Positions 35,923 to 44,276 of a stretch of DNA of 64,000 nucleotides are shown piece after piece. The notes under the pieces are model-generated. The model did no database searches, was not told the DNA's origin, and saw only the letters and a program-made list of their open reading frames with translations. A program made the position numbers and the translations under genes. The stretch is from Burkholderiales bacterium (lineage in GTDB: Bacteria; Pseudomonadota; Gammaproteobacteria; Burkholderiales; Ga0077523), in NCBI GenBank assembly GCA_022843925.1, contig JALHMS010000025.1:1-64000 (forward strand), in the 5' to 3' direction. Position 1 is the stretch's first letter; each line of letters opens with the position of its first letter.

Positions 35923-36396
35923 TTACGCCGACGCGCCGCGCAGCTGCGCGACCGCCTGGGCGGAATTGAGGGCCTCGCCGCGGGCCAGCGCCTCGGCCTG
36001 CAGGCGCTGCGCGCCCGCCGCCAGGGCATGGGCATCGTCGGTGTCGATCACCGGGCGACCGCCCGCGACCTCACCGAACTCGACCGTCTTGGGCAGCGCA
36101 TCGAGCACAGCGCGCAGCGCGGAGGCGGGGTCGACGCTCTGCTTCGCGGCGCCCTCGCCGAACTCGACGACGTCGGGCGTGGCCGCCAGGCGGTCCAGCA
36201 CCGCGACGATGGCGGGCACGTGCAGCGGGGCGAGCTTGCCGGCGCGCACCAGGCCCTCACCGAACGAGGCGTGCTCGGCGTGGCGGGCATTCGCGGCACC
36301 GCGGGCGTTGGCGGCGGCGGTCTCCGCAGCCGAGGCACGCAGCGCGGCGTTCTCGGCTTCGAGCGCCGCAAGGCGGGCGCGGTCCTGGTCGGACAT
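35923..36396 (-). CDS. Internal-start scaffold protein (Mu gpZ-like), nested in the protease gene
   Basis: An in-frame ATG at 36396 is preceded by AGGAG with 6-nt spacing, and gives MSDQDRARLAALEAENAALR, a 157-residue coiled-coil protein. In Mu, gpZ is made from the 3' part of gene I in the same way. The ribosome site is stronger than that of the full-length gene, matching a need for more scaffold than protease. Confidence 0.8.
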   Translation of the reverse strand: MSDQDRARLAALEAENAALRASAAETAAANARGAANARHAEHASFGEGLVRAGKLAPLHVPAIVAVLDRLAATPDVVEFGEGAAKQSVDPASALRAVLDALPKTVEFGEVAGGRPVIDTDDAHALAAGAQRLQAEALARGEALNSAQAVAQLRGASA

Positions 36397-37032
36397 GGCA
36401 GGCTCCTGAGTGTGGGTGGGATCGGCGAACGTCGCCGGTGCCGACGCGTCGTCGGGCTTTTCCGTCATCGCTTCGCGCTGGAGCGCGTCGATGTCATAAG
36501 TGCTGAGGACCTTGTCCGCCTGGTCGAGGCCGAACTGGCCGATGAACCACTCGCGCAGGCGCCGCCAGAGGCCGGCGTTGACCTGGTCGGACCAGTCGCC
36601 GAACGCGACCACGCCCTCCTCGCTCGCGCCGAAGGACGGCGAGCGCAGACCCTTGACGGCGGGCGGGTGCGCGCCGAGGAACCCGACGTGACGCAGGTAG
36701 TACACGCCGGGGACCGGGTTGCTCGGGGAGTCGGGCGCGTAGAACGACGCGGAGATGTGCTTGTAGCGGCCGGCGCTCACCAGCTCGGCGAACGCGGGGT
36801 CCACCTGGTGGGGCTCGGCATCGAGCGCGCCGTCCGCGAAGGCAAGACCGCGCACCCAGCCGTATGCCGGCGCATCGAGTGTGGGGTGCCCGACGACGAT
36901 GGGCGCCTCGAACTTCGTGGGGTCATAGGCCGCCGCGGTCGCAGCGAGGTCCGCCTCGGAGAAACTCAACGAGGCACCGGCGACCGAGACGTGCGTCCCG
37001 GCGCGAAAAATCTGGAGGGGTTTGCTCGACAT
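35923..37032 (-). CDS. Prohead protease with C-terminal scaffold (Mu gpI-like)
   Basis: A 369-residue protein. The N-terminal half is the Mu gpI protease domain (FEAPIVVGHPTLDAPAYGWV; KHISASFYAPDSP; YYLRHVGFLGAHPPAVKGL). The His of VGHP and the Ser of ISAS are candidate catalytic residues. The C-terminal half is a coiled-coil scaffold. A separate start inside the gene gives the scaffold alone. No Shine-Dalgarno precedes the first ATG, which is 38 nt from the second late palindrome. Confidence 0.92.
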   Translation of the reverse strand: MSSKPLQIFRAGTHVSVAGASLSFSEADLAATAAAYDPTKFEAPIVVGHPTLDAPAYGWVRGLAFADGALDAEPHQVDPAFAELVSAGRYKHISASFYAPDSPSNPVPGVYYLRHVGFLGAHPPAVKGLRSPSFGASEEGVVAFGDWSDQVNAGLWRRLREWFIGQFGLDQADKVLSTYDIDALQREAMTEKPDDASAPATFADPTHTQEPAMSDQDRARLAALEAENAALRASAAETAAANARGAANARHAEHASFGEGLVRAGKLAPLHVPAIVAVLDRLAATPDVVEFGEGAAKQSVDPASALRAVLDALPKTVEFGEVAGGRPVIDTDDAHALAAGAQRLQAEALARGEALNSAQAVAQLRGASA

Positions 37033-37038
37033 GGGCGC

Positions 37039-37083
37039 ATCTTGGCGATGCGCCCGGGGGCGGATAAGGCGGAAGGGGTTCCG
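37039..37083 (-). promoter_or_regulatory. Candidate late promoter before the protease gene (copy 2 of the late element)
   Basis: Palindrome CGGAACCCCTTCCG (37083-37070), then 25 nt, then the weak -10-like CAAGAT (37044-37039), then 6 nt to the ATG of the protease gene. The palindrome and TTCCGCCTTA are identical to the copy before the endolysin gene. It coincides with the place of Mu's PI promoter. Confidence 0.62.
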
Positions 37084-37086
37084 GCG

Positions 37087-37923
37087 TCAGTTTGCCAAGC
37101 CAGCTAAGTCCATCGCATGCTTGTGCCGCTCTTTCACCATCCTCTCTGCGTCCTTGAACGCCTTCTGGGTAGCGGCATCCATCAGCGCAATGTAGCGATG
37201 CTCTCCAATGAAGAAACCAAGCTCGCGACGCAACGACACCAACAGTTTCTGGGCCATTTGAATTACGGCTGGAACCCGTTCGATCATCACGGCACGACAC
37301 TCTTCACTCGCCGTAACCCGCTGGCGGACTAGAGCGGCTAGTTTGCTCTGCTCCTCAAACGCGCGCGCTCTGTTCTCTGCGCGAAGACGACGAAGGTGAA
37401 GCATCCACTCGGTATTCTGCCCTTCCGGCAGAAGCGCAACGATCTCTCGATTGTATTGCTCATGCATTGAATCAAGACTCTCCATCATCTTGGAGACCCC
37501 GTTCTCCAAATGCCAAGTCTGCTCCACCTTCACGTGAGCCGCGAGAACATCTCCTAGCGCCGCATTCACCTCGTGACCCAGTTTGACCGAATGCTCTAGC
37601 GTTTCGATGCTGGCGTAGAAGTGCAGACCGTTGAAGGCCGCACTCAGCTCAAGAAACGCATTCTGATGGACGACAGTCAGCGGGCCTGCCCTATCTGGCG
37701 TGGTGACGATGAAACTCAGAACTGCTGCGAATGCATCCGACGCCCTGAGAAACGCTACCTTCTTTGCCGAGAACTCTCGCTCGCGCTCAGCCCGTTTGTC
37801 CTCCGCAATCAGGCGACTCAGATGCTGCTTATTCGTCACGACTAGACCCGCGCACGTACCAGCGAACGATGCAATCGCGCCGACAAGCGCTCCTCCCAGT
37901 GTTGCCGCCGCCAACGGATCCAT
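37087..37923 (-). CDS. Membrane-anchored helical protein, phage cargo of unknown function
   Basis: A 278-residue protein I do not recognise. One hydrophobic segment (LAAATLGGALVGAIASFAGT) at the N-terminus is followed by a long helical, charged cytosolic part (KQHLSRLIAEDKRAEREREF and other coiled-coil stretches). Start chosen at 37923, 5 nt after a GGGGGAG; an ATG at 37953 would add ten residues. It is more A/T-rich than its neighbours and ends 3 nt before the late palindrome, between Mu genes G and I. Mu has nothing here. A superinfection-exclusion or anti-phage role is possible from location only. Confidence 0.75.
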   Translation of the reverse strand: MDPLAAATLGGALVGAIASFAGTCAGLVVTNKQHLSRLIAEDKRAEREREFSAKKVAFLRASDAFAAVLSFIVTTPDRAGPLTVVHQNAFLELSAAFNGLHFYASIETLEHSVKLGHEVNAALGDVLAAHVKVEQTWHLENGVSKMMESLDSMHEQYNREIVALLPEGQNTEWMLHLRRLRAENRARAFEEQSKLAALVRQRVTASEECRAVMIERVPAVIQMAQKLLVSLRRELGFFIGEHRYIALMDAATQKAFKDAERMVKERHKHAMDLAGLAN

Positions 37924-37983
37924 GTGCTCCCCCCTGAGGTGTCGTACCTCCACGATTCTAAAGCGCGATGGTGTTCCTGGACG

Positions 37984-38481
37984 TCAGTCGATCGCCGCCG
38001 CCAAGTAGGCCGACACGCTCGCCTCCATCCGCTCGGCATCGCCCTCGTCGTACGTCAAAAACGGCCGCGGCGGGATCTTCGAGCCCGGGTGATTGACGCG
38101 CTTCACCACGCGCCCCCCGAACGCGAGTGCCTTCTTGTCACGTGGCCGGATGACGTGCGGTGGGGTCCGCCCCCCGAACTGGTGGATGGCGGCGTAGCGG
38201 ACGTTCGTGCCGACGCGCGCGGTGTCGGCGTCGGACTCCATGACGATCGACGCCGCCAGGCGCCCGGAGTCCTGCAGGATCATGCCGCCCTGGCGGCGCG
38301 GGTTGACCGGTGCCTTCAGGCCCATCCACTTGGGGCGGCCCTGTTGCGCGAAATTCTCCTCCACCGCGTCGTGCATCTGGCCGGCGAGGTGGCGCATGAG
38401 GCGGCTTGCGTCGGTGAGCCGGTACCGGAGTTTCGCGAGCGCTTGGTCGAGGGCCTGCTGGACGATCTCCAGCTCGATCAT
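37984..38481 (-). CDS. Virion morphogenesis protein (Mu gpG-like)
   Basis: A 165-residue protein with the phage virion morphogenesis signature: NFAQQGRPKWMGLKAPVNPR, MILQDSGRLAASIVMESDAD, VRYAAIHQFGGRTPPHVIRP, RPFLTYDEGDAERM. In Mu this is gpG, which stabilises the tail end or head-tail junction. ATGA overlap with the small gene before it. Confidence 0.9.
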   Translation of the reverse strand: MIELEIVQQALDQALAKLRYRLTDASRLMRHLAGQMHDAVEENFAQQGRPKWMGLKAPVNPRRQGGMILQDSGRLAASIVMESDADTARVGTNVRYAAIHQFGGRTPPHVIRPRDKKALAFGGRVVKRVNHPGSKIPPRPFLTYDEGDAERMEASVSAYLAAAID

Positions 38482-38651
38482 CGCGGCAGGCTGCGCGTGG
38501 ATCGGTGGACGCGGTGCGCGTGCGCGTCGAGGCGCGCCCACGCGGCGAAGAGCGCGCCCACCACCAGCTGCAGGCCGGCCGTGAGGAGCACGAGCACGAC
38601 GAGCAGCGGCCTCAGGCACCGCACGTAGATGCTGAGCGCTGCACGCCTCAC
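38478..38651 (-). CDS. Small single-helix membrane protein
   Basis: A 57-residue protein from a GTG start (GTGA overlap with the F-like gene), ending in an ATGA overlap with gpG. A central hydrophobic segment, RPLLVVLVLLTAGLQLVVGA, spans about 20 residues; the C-terminus is rich in His/Arg. Double translational coupling supports expression. Function unknown. Confidence 0.6.
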   Translation of the reverse strand: MRRAALSIYVRCLRPLLVVLVLLTAGLQLVVGALFAAWARLDAHAHRVHRSTRSLPR

Positions 38652-39556
38652 GGTGCCGGCGCCTTCGGTGGCGTGCGCAGCCCGCGCGCGATGTCGGCCT
38701 GACGCCCGCTGGGCAGCGTCGGAAATGCCTCGCGGAGTTTCTGCTCGACGAGATCCGGCGGCAGCGCGGCGCGGCCCGGGTTGTAGCTCCAGCCGGGATC
38801 CGGGCTCACGTACTTGCCCGGCGCGTACTGGTACCGGGCCACCGTCACGCGCTCGGCGTCGGGCCGCTTCGACACCGGCACCGTGGTCTCGGTGAGTCGC
38901 GCGGCACCGGCGGAGAGATCGATGCCGCGGCGCTTCACGTCGCCGGCGGAGAGCGCGCGCACGCGACACCGGCAGCGGAAGCCGTTGGGCGGGTAGAACG
39001 AATCCCAGAAGGGATCGTCCGCGCGAAAGGTGCGGCCGTTGAGGGCAGCGTGCGCCGGGCGCGTGCGGCTGTCCATGACGGCGACGTACTGCCAGTAGGG
39101 CCGATCGTCGGCGTTGTCGAGGAACTGCCGGTACCGGCCCGCGCTGTACGCGGTCTGCACGTTGGTCTCGAAGATGGTCCGCAGCCGGCGCGGGGTGAGC
39201 GGCTTGCCGGTGACCTCGCCGGTGGCGGTGTCGGTCTGCGCGTCGCGCCCCCACCAGCCCTTCCGCTTCAGCAGCGGTTCGACCTGGTCGCGGAATTCCT
39301 TTAGCGTCTGCCCGTCGCGCAGCGCCTGGTCGAGGCCCTCGCGGAGATCCTGCAGGACGTCCAACTGCGTCACGCCCGCGACCGTGAATGCCTTCGCGTG
39401 CGCGGCCTCCCACATGTCGCGCCAGCCCCACGTGATGGCGTACCCCTTGGCTTGCAGGTAGGCGATCGCCTCGGCTGGCGGGAGGCCGATGGCGTAGGCC
39501 AGGCTCACCGGGCCATCGGGCGCGCCGGGAAGCGTCAAACCGGGGTTTTCGGCCAT
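38648..39556 (-). CDS. Phage head morphogenesis protein (Mu gpF-like, SPP1 gp7 type)
   Basis: A 302-residue minor head protein. The conserved core is TIFETNVQTAYSAGRYRQFL, then YWQYVAVMDSRTRPAHAALN and FYPPNGFRCRCRVRALS. These match the Mu F/SPP1 gp7 family, portal-associated proteins needed for head assembly. It follows the portal gene in Mu; here a small accessory region (39557-40324) separates the two. Confidence 0.92.
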   Translation of the reverse strand: MAENPGLTLPGAPDGPVSLAYAIGLPPAEAIAYLQAKGYAITWGWRDMWEAAHAKAFTVAGVTQLDVLQDLREGLDQALRDGQTLKEFRDQVEPLLKRKGWWGRDAQTDTATGEVTGKPLTPRRLRTIFETNVQTAYSAGRYRQFLDNADDRPYWQYVAVMDSRTRPAHAALNGRTFRADDPFWDSFYPPNGFRCRCRVRALSAGDVKRRGIDLSAGAARLTETTVPVSKRPDAERVTVARYQYAPGKYVSPDPGWSYNPGRAALPPDLVEQKLREAFPTLPSGRQADIARGLRTPPKAPAP

Positions 39557-39792
39557 TGCGTGGTTTGGGTGGGGTGGCGGGCCGGTCGAGACCGGGCGTC
39601 AAGGGCCGTCAAATCGCGCGAGGCGCGTTTTTCGGGATCGCGGACGGGCATCCGGCCGTGTTCGGGGCGTTGCGCGGCCCTGAGCGCGTCTGGCGCGGGC
39701 GAGCTGCTGGTCCATAATTGCCCCGCGGCCAGAGTTGCGTGTTCCTGGGGTGTGACCGCGGTCAACTTGGAATCTCCAATGGAGGAATGTGA

Positions 39793-39990
39793 ATGGCAAC
39801 TGCAACATGTCCGAAGTGCGACTCTAGGCGTTTCGAGCTATCGACCGCTGAGCCAAAAGGCGCGAAGTACAAAATGACTTTCGTTCAATGTTCAAGTTGT
39901 GGTGCGGTCGTCGGCGTTACCGACTACTACAGCGTACCGTCCCTCTTGGAGAAGATCGCCGACAAGCTCGGTGTTCGCCTCTTCGGCTAA
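39793..39990 (+). CDS. Zinc-ribbon protein, plus-strand cargo
   Basis: A 65-residue protein with two CxxC pairs (CPKCDSRRFEL and FVQCSSCGAVVGVTDYY), then a short helix (LLEKIADKLG). Proteins like this occur widely in bacterial chromosomes as stand-alone zinc ribbons with no defined role. GGAGG lies 7 nt before the ATG. It is transcribed against the late operon, between the portal and F genes, and is richer in A/T. It overlaps the end of a small minus-strand gene by 99 nt. Confidence 0.85.
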   Translation: MATATCPKCDSRRFELSTAEPKGAKYKMTFVQCSSCGAVVGVTDYYSVPSLLEKIADKLGVRLFG

Positions 39991-40095
39991 CGGCAGCGCC
40001 TCGGCTGGTCCAAGCAGAGCGCGCAAGGCGTCGCGGTCGTTGCGACTTGTGGCGTCGGCGATTGCCGCCTTGGCAGCCTGCGTCAGGTTTTCCAT
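39892..40095 (-). CDS. Small phage protein overlapping the zinc-ribbon gene on the other strand
   Basis: A 67-residue frame: MENLTQAAKAAIADATSRND, then ALRALLGPAEALPLAEEANT. AGGGA lies 10 nt before the ATG. The N-terminal part looks like a genuine helical phage protein, but the last third is antisense to the zinc-ribbon gene, so the two stops cannot both be ancestral. It may be an old late gene whose end was replaced when the cargo arrived. Confidence 0.45.
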   Translation of the reverse strand: MENLTQAAKAAIADATSRNDRDALRALLGPAEALPLAEEANTELVGDLLQEGRYAVVVGNADDRTTT

Positions 40096-40149
40096 TTCTT
40101 GATTCCCTATATCGCGGTGATTGGTGACAGGGAGCTTGGCGGGAGGTGC

Positions 40150-40338
40150 TCAGGCAAGCGCCCGCTTGTGCGTGAGGTGCCACAGCCGGCAGTACGGGCA
40201 GCGGTAGGCGCGCAGCGCGCGGGCCTCACCGGTGCTGACCCGGTGCACGGCCGTGCCCAGGGCGTGGCCGACGGAGTCGTACGCCCGCTTGCGCGTGCAC
40301 ATGCGCACCCGCCGCTCGTCGGGGTCATGCCTGCTCAC
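40150..40338 (-). CDS. Small CxxC/His zinc-binding phage protein
   Basis: A 62-residue basic protein from a GTG start overlapping the portal stop by 14 nt. It has MCTRKRAYDSVGHALGTAVH and AYRCPYCRLWHLTHKR, a CPYC-x3-H-x3-H zinc-knuckle pattern common in short proteins of phages and prophages. Function unknown. A different frame starts at the ATGA of the portal stop but lacks a recognisable motif. Confidence 0.65.
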   Translation of the reverse strand: MSRHDPDERRVRMCTRKRAYDSVGHALGTAVHRVSTGEARALRAYRCPYCRLWHLTHKRALA

Positions 40339-41854
40339 GCTCGGCCGAGATCCTGCCCCACACGTCGGCGACGAAGATCGCCCGGGCGAGCAGCTCCACC
40401 AGTTGACCTGGCGCGAGCTGCGGGAAGGCGTTGGCGAGCCACTCCTCCGCGCTGTCGGGCGTGCCGCCGTCGGCCAGCATGCGCACCACCGGGGCGAGCA
40501 GCGCGCGCATCGCGGCATCGAGCTGGGCGCCGGGGGCGGCGGCGATGGCGGCGTCGATCGCGGCCTGGTCCGGGAAGGCCGCGGCGTCCGCCTCGGCGAA
40601 TTCGGGCTCGCTTCCAGGAAGTAAGCCCGTGGGTGCGGCGCGCGGCACCGGCTCCCACTCCCCGCCGTAGGTCTCGGTCACCTGCGCGAGCGTGGGCCGG
40701 TAGCCGATGCCGTACAGGTTGCGATCGCGCTCGCTTCGAGCCTTCAGGTCCTCGGCGGCTTTGACGATGCGCGAGATCCGCGGCGGGTTGGCGCCGCGAA
40801 CGTTGTACGCGGTGATCCACGCGGCCAGCGTGCTGTTGAGCGTGGCCGAAAGGAGATCCGCGTCGGCCTGGACGAGTTCGAGCCGCACCTCGTTGCGGAG
40901 GATAGCCGCCGAAGCGAGTGCGCCGCCGCTGTTCTTGCCGCCGGCTGCTTCGCCCAGCACCGCGAGCGAGATCTGCTCGTCGAGGTACCGCGCCATCGTC
41001 TCGTAGCCGGCATTGCCGCCGCGGGTGGCTTCGAGCAGCTCCACGAGCATGTTGTCGGGGATGGCGATCCCGGTGTCCTGAGAGATCGCACCGAGGGCTT
41101 CGAGCAGCGCCTCCTGCTCGCCCTTCGGTGTGCCGGCCGGGTACTTGCCCACGCTGGTGGGGCTCCCGAACTTGTCGAGGAACGTGAGCCAGAACCGCAT
41201 GTCCTGGCGCTTGAAGAACACCGGCCAGAAGAGGCGCGAGCCCAAGCCCAGGCCGTGCGGGTTGCCATCCTTCGCGCCGAACGAATGCACGACGAACTTC
41301 CGGGGCGGCACCGCGATGCCGTAAATCAGGTTCTCGCGCGTGCGCAGCCGCAACTGGAGATCGAGATCGAACGCAAACCGGCGCTGGTCGCGCGGGCGGA
41401 TCTCGCGAGCGACGATCTCGCGGCCGTCGGTGTCCCACATCACCTCGCCCACCGCGAAGCCCTTGAGGAGCGCGTCGAGCAGGTGATAGCACACGGTGTC
41501 GAAGTTGCCCGGCGCGGCGATGACGGTCGTGTCGAGCGCCGCGTCGATGCGCGGGGCGCCCATCGCCTTCAGCTGCGCGCGGACGATGTCGGCGGCGCGC
41601 TTGTCGAGCGGGGCCTCGCTCGCGGGATCCACCTGCCACTCGCGCGCCACGACGGCGAGCTTTCGCTTGCTGAGGTCGCCGTACGCCTGGCAGTCGCGCT
41701 CGATGTCGTCGTAGATGCGGTACGAGAGCGCCGCGCCTCGGGTGGCGAGCGTGTCGTCATTCGGGTTGAGGACGCCGAGGAACTGCGGGTAGTTGATGTC
41801 GCGGCGGATCGAGGCGATCTCGTTGCGCTGCTCGGTGGCTAGCTGTTCGGCCAT
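40325..41854 (-). CDS. Portal protein (DUF935, Mu gp29-like)
   Basis: A 509-residue DUF935 portal. Conserved segments are NDDTLATRGAALSYRIYDDI, LSKRKLAVVAREWQVDPASE, then DTGIAIPDNMLVELLEATRG and the C-terminal region with LAQVTETYGGEWEPVP. Twelve copies would form the DNA-entry vertex and dock the terminase. It starts 1 nt after the terminase large-subunit stop. Confidence 0.93.
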   Translation of the reverse strand: MAEQLATEQRNEIASIRRDINYPQFLGVLNPNDDTLATRGAALSYRIYDDIERDCQAYGDLSKRKLAVVAREWQVDPASEAPLDKRAADIVRAQLKAMGAPRIDAALDTTVIAAPGNFDTVCYHLLDALLKGFAVGEVMWDTDGREIVAREIRPRDQRRFAFDLDLQLRLRTRENLIYGIAVPPRKFVVHSFGAKDGNPHGLGLGSRLFWPVFFKRQDMRFWLTFLDKFGSPTSVGKYPAGTPKGEQEALLEALGAISQDTGIAIPDNMLVELLEATRGGNAGYETMARYLDEQISLAVLGEAAGGKNSGGALASAAILRNEVRLELVQADADLLSATLNSTLAAWITAYNVRGANPPRISRIVKAAEDLKARSERDRNLYGIGYRPTLAQVTETYGGEWEPVPRAAPTGLLPGSEPEFAEADAAAFPDQAAIDAAIAAAPGAQLDAAMRALLAPVVRMLADGGTPDSAEEWLANAFPQLAPGQLVELLARAIFVADVWGRISAEREQA

Positions 41855-41855
41855 G

Positions 41856-43481
41856 TCAGGCGAGTCCGTAGTCGGCGAGGCCCAGCGACGCGCGCGGGCG
41901 GTTCAGTGGGGTGGCTTCGATCGGCGAACAGCGGCTGAGCGCCACTTTCCACAGGATCTCCAGCGCGTCCGGACCGTCGTCGTGGTCGGCCTTCGGGAAG
42001 TGCCGGAGCTGGTCGATCAGCGTGGACTGCGACGGGTGCAGCCGGATGAGGCCGTTCACCATGTGGGGCTGCAGGCTCTCGATGCGGAGCGTCTTGTCGG
42101 CGTGCGGAGTGATCGGGATCGCGGGCACCGGCACGCCACGGGCAGCCGAGCGCTTCACCAGCTCGGTGCGGAGGAACTCCTGGAACTGCACGGCTTCGCA
42201 TCCCCACGCGAGGCACCGGTACTCGGCCTGCAGCGCGATGACGTCCTCGATGATTCGATCCGGCAGCCGCTTGCGGATCGCGGCTTCGACGACGTCCAGC
42301 ACGCCGGTCGCCCGGTTGAATCCGCCCACCAGCAGCGCGGACGGGTCGCGTGAGGCGCCCGCCTTGCCGAGCGAGGGATCGCACGCACCGACGAACACCC
42401 AATCGTTGCGACGATCGACCCAGAACAGGATCGCCTTCGCGAACGGCGCGTCGTCATCCGAGAGCGGATCGTTCTGCAACTCGCTGTCGAACGAGGCGTG
42501 GCCGTCCCGGGCGCGGATCCGCATGAGCTCGACGAGAGGACGGCCCGCCGGCCAGCTCACTTTGGCACCGCGCTCCATGTCGGGTGCGTGCGCCTGGTAG
42601 TACGCGTCCGATACATCTGGCCCGTCGTTGCGGCGCAGCTCCTCCCAGCGGTCCCACAGGTCCATGCGGTCCGGCCAGCGGATGACGGCGCGAAACTTCC
42701 GGCCGGTCCACAGCTTGTTCGCGAGAAGGCGCGCGAGCACGGAGTCGTAGTGGAGGATCGTGCCGATGATGACGACATCGAACTTCTCGCCGGCGGCGCC
42801 CAGCTTCAGCACGGCCTTCGTGAGCCAGCCCTGCAGCTTGTCGCGCTGAGCGGGGGTGACGACGTTCTCGTCGTTCTCCAGATCGTCACCGACGAAGAGG
42901 TCCGGCCGATGCGGACCGTGACGACGGCCGCGGATGCGCTTGCCGCTGCCCACCGCCTCGATCTTGCGATCGTTGGCTGTGACGATGACACCCGCCTGCC
43001 AGACCCGACCGCCGCCCGTGGCCTCCGGGAAGTCCATCGCCAGACGCGGGTTCGCCTCCAACTCGGCCTTGATCGCCTCCAGCATGATCGCCGCCTGGTC
43101 GAAGGCGTCCATACCGATGATCGCGTACCACTTGCGCTCGGTGATCACACACCAGAGCACCCACAGCTGCGACGTGATGGTCGACTTCGCTTCGCCTCGG
43201 GGCGCGGCGATCGCGTCCGTCTCGGAGTGGTCCGAGTCGGCGATCGCCTGCAGACGGGCGTAGAGGTAGTCGTGGAGGACCGAGTTGGCCTTCGTGACGT
43301 AGTGCGGGAAGTACGTCCGCGCGAAGTACTCGAACGACGATCGCGCCTCCGCGCGCCGCTCGTCCTGCGCGGCCGGATCCGGATCGAACCCGGCGCAGTG
43401 CGCCTCGATCTGCTGGCGGAAGCCGGCAGAGAGTTCGGCGAGGCCGGCGAGGAAGTCGCGGCGAGAGGTGGTCTTGGCCAC
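41856..43481 (-). CDS. Terminase large subunit (Mu gp28-like)
   Basis: A 541-residue packaging motor. The ATPase has Walker A-like APRGEAKST (93-101) and Walker B DLFVGDD (194-200) with the following END. The nuclease half has GACDPSLGKAGASRDPSALL and, near the C-terminus, HDDGPDALEILW, supplying metal-binding Asp residues. It would cut host-flanked Mu-type DNA for headful packaging. It begins 2 nt after the small-subunit stop. Confidence 0.94.
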   Translation of the reverse strand: MAKTTSRRDFLAGLAELSAGFRQQIEAHCAGFDPDPAAQDERRAEARSSFEYFARTYFPHYVTKANSVLHDYLYARLQAIADSDHSETDAIAAPRGEAKSTITSQLWVLWCVITERKWYAIIGMDAFDQAAIMLEAIKAELEANPRLAMDFPEATGGGRVWQAGVIVTANDRKIEAVGSGKRIRGRRHGPHRPDLFVGDDLENDENVVTPAQRDKLQGWLTKAVLKLGAAGEKFDVVIIGTILHYDSVLARLLANKLWTGRKFRAVIRWPDRMDLWDRWEELRRNDGPDVSDAYYQAHAPDMERGAKVSWPAGRPLVELMRIRARDGHASFDSELQNDPLSDDDAPFAKAILFWVDRRNDWVFVGACDPSLGKAGASRDPSALLVGGFNRATGVLDVVEAAIRKRLPDRIIEDVIALQAEYRCLAWGCEAVQFQEFLRTELVKRSAARGVPVPAIPITPHADKTLRIESLQPHMVNGLIRLHPSQSTLIDQLRHFPKADHDDGPDALEILWKVALSRCSPIEATPLNRPRASLGLADYGLA

Positions 43482-43483
43482 GG

Positions 43484-43984
43484 CTACGCGTAGGCCCGTG
43501 CGATCTCGTCGCCGAAGGGCTCCAGCACTGCGAGCAGTGCGGGCGCGTGCGCCGGGTGCCGTGCGCGGGTGTACTCCGCCAGGCGCCGCAGCACGTCCAT
43601 CGCCACGGCAAGTTTGTCGGTCTCGGGCATCAGCCGCTTCGAGGCCGCCATCAGCTTGTTGTACGCGTCGGCCAGGCTCGCCAGCATCTGCACCTTCTCA
43701 CCCGGCGCGAGATCCGGATCCGCCTGGATGGCGTCCACAGTGGCCTGCACCTGCTGGACGACAACGGCGAGGGTCTGCCGCACGACTTGCTCGATGCCGC
43801 CGCCGGCGATCATCTGCGCGCTGCGGGCGCGGTCCCAGTCGTCGCCTGCGTCGCGAGCCTCACGGATCCAGCGACGCGCGGTGGCCACCGGCACGCCGGC
43901 CTTCAGCGCGGCGACCTCCAGCCCGAGCTGGTCGAACACGTAGCCGGCGCGGACCGCGCGGCGGACCTCCTCGCCGTGGGCCAC
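43484..43984 (-). CDS. Terminase small subunit-type protein (DUF1804, Mu gp27-like)
   Basis: A 166-residue protein from a GTG at 43984, 1 nt after the preceding stop. MAHGEEVRRAVRAGYVFDQL, EVAALKAGVPVATARRWIRE (a helix-turn-helix) and DDWDRARSAQMIAGGGIEQV fit DUF1804. It should bind phage pac-type DNA and regulate the large subunit. Confidence 0.9.
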   Translation of the reverse strand: MAHGEEVRRAVRAGYVFDQLGLEVAALKAGVPVATARRWIREARDAGDDWDRARSAQMIAGGGIEQVVRQTLAVVVQQVQATVDAIQADPDLAPGEKVQMLASLADAYNKLMAASKRLMPETDKLAVAMDVLRRLAEYTRARHPAHAPALLAVLEPFGDEIARAYA

Positions 43985-43985
43985 G

Positions 43986-44276
43986 TCAAACCTCCCCGGG
44001 TTCGGGGCGTTTGACGCCGGGCGTGAGGCTGCGACCGAGAACGACATCCGCACCGCGCTCGGTGAGCGTGGCGGTGGTCTCCTCGATGTCGATGAGGCCC
44101 TGCTCCTGCAGCCAGGCGAGATCGGTGCGCAGGCGATCGAGGCTCACGGTGTAGCCGATGACCTCTACCTGCGCGCGCAGTGTTCGCTCGGGCAGCCGGT
44201 AGCCGGGCGAGACGTACAGGCCCGCGAGGATCGCGCGGCGGCGGTCGGCCTCGGCCATCTGCTCGGCGCGGTTCAT
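43986..44276 (-). CDS. Winged-helix phage protein (VpaChn25_0724-type family)
   Basis: A 96-residue protein: RRRAILAGLYVSPGYRLPER, TLRAQVEVIGYTVSLDRLRT, DLAWLQEQGLIDIEETTATL, TERGADVVLGRSLTPGVKRP. The pattern is that of a small family seen in Mu-like phages before the small terminase gene, with a winged-helix layout. Role unknown. ATGA overlap with the DUF2730 gene. Confidence 0.85.
   Translation of the reverse strand: MNRAEQMAEADRRRAILAGLYVSPGYRLPERTLRAQVEVIGYTVSLDRLRTDLAWLQEQGLIDIEETTATLTERGADVVLGRSLTPGVKRPEPGEV

Noticed and set aside
39608-39620. GTCAAATCGCGCG, similar to the L2/L3 transposase sites, in the late region
   Set aside because: A single partial match without the full core; similar GTCAAA-type words recur in this GC-rich phage, so chance is the simpler explanation.
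40107-40328. A 73-codon minus-strand frame starting at the portal stop
   Set aside because: The overlapping frame from the GTG at 40338 has a zinc-knuckle motif and a compact basic protein character, which this one lacks.
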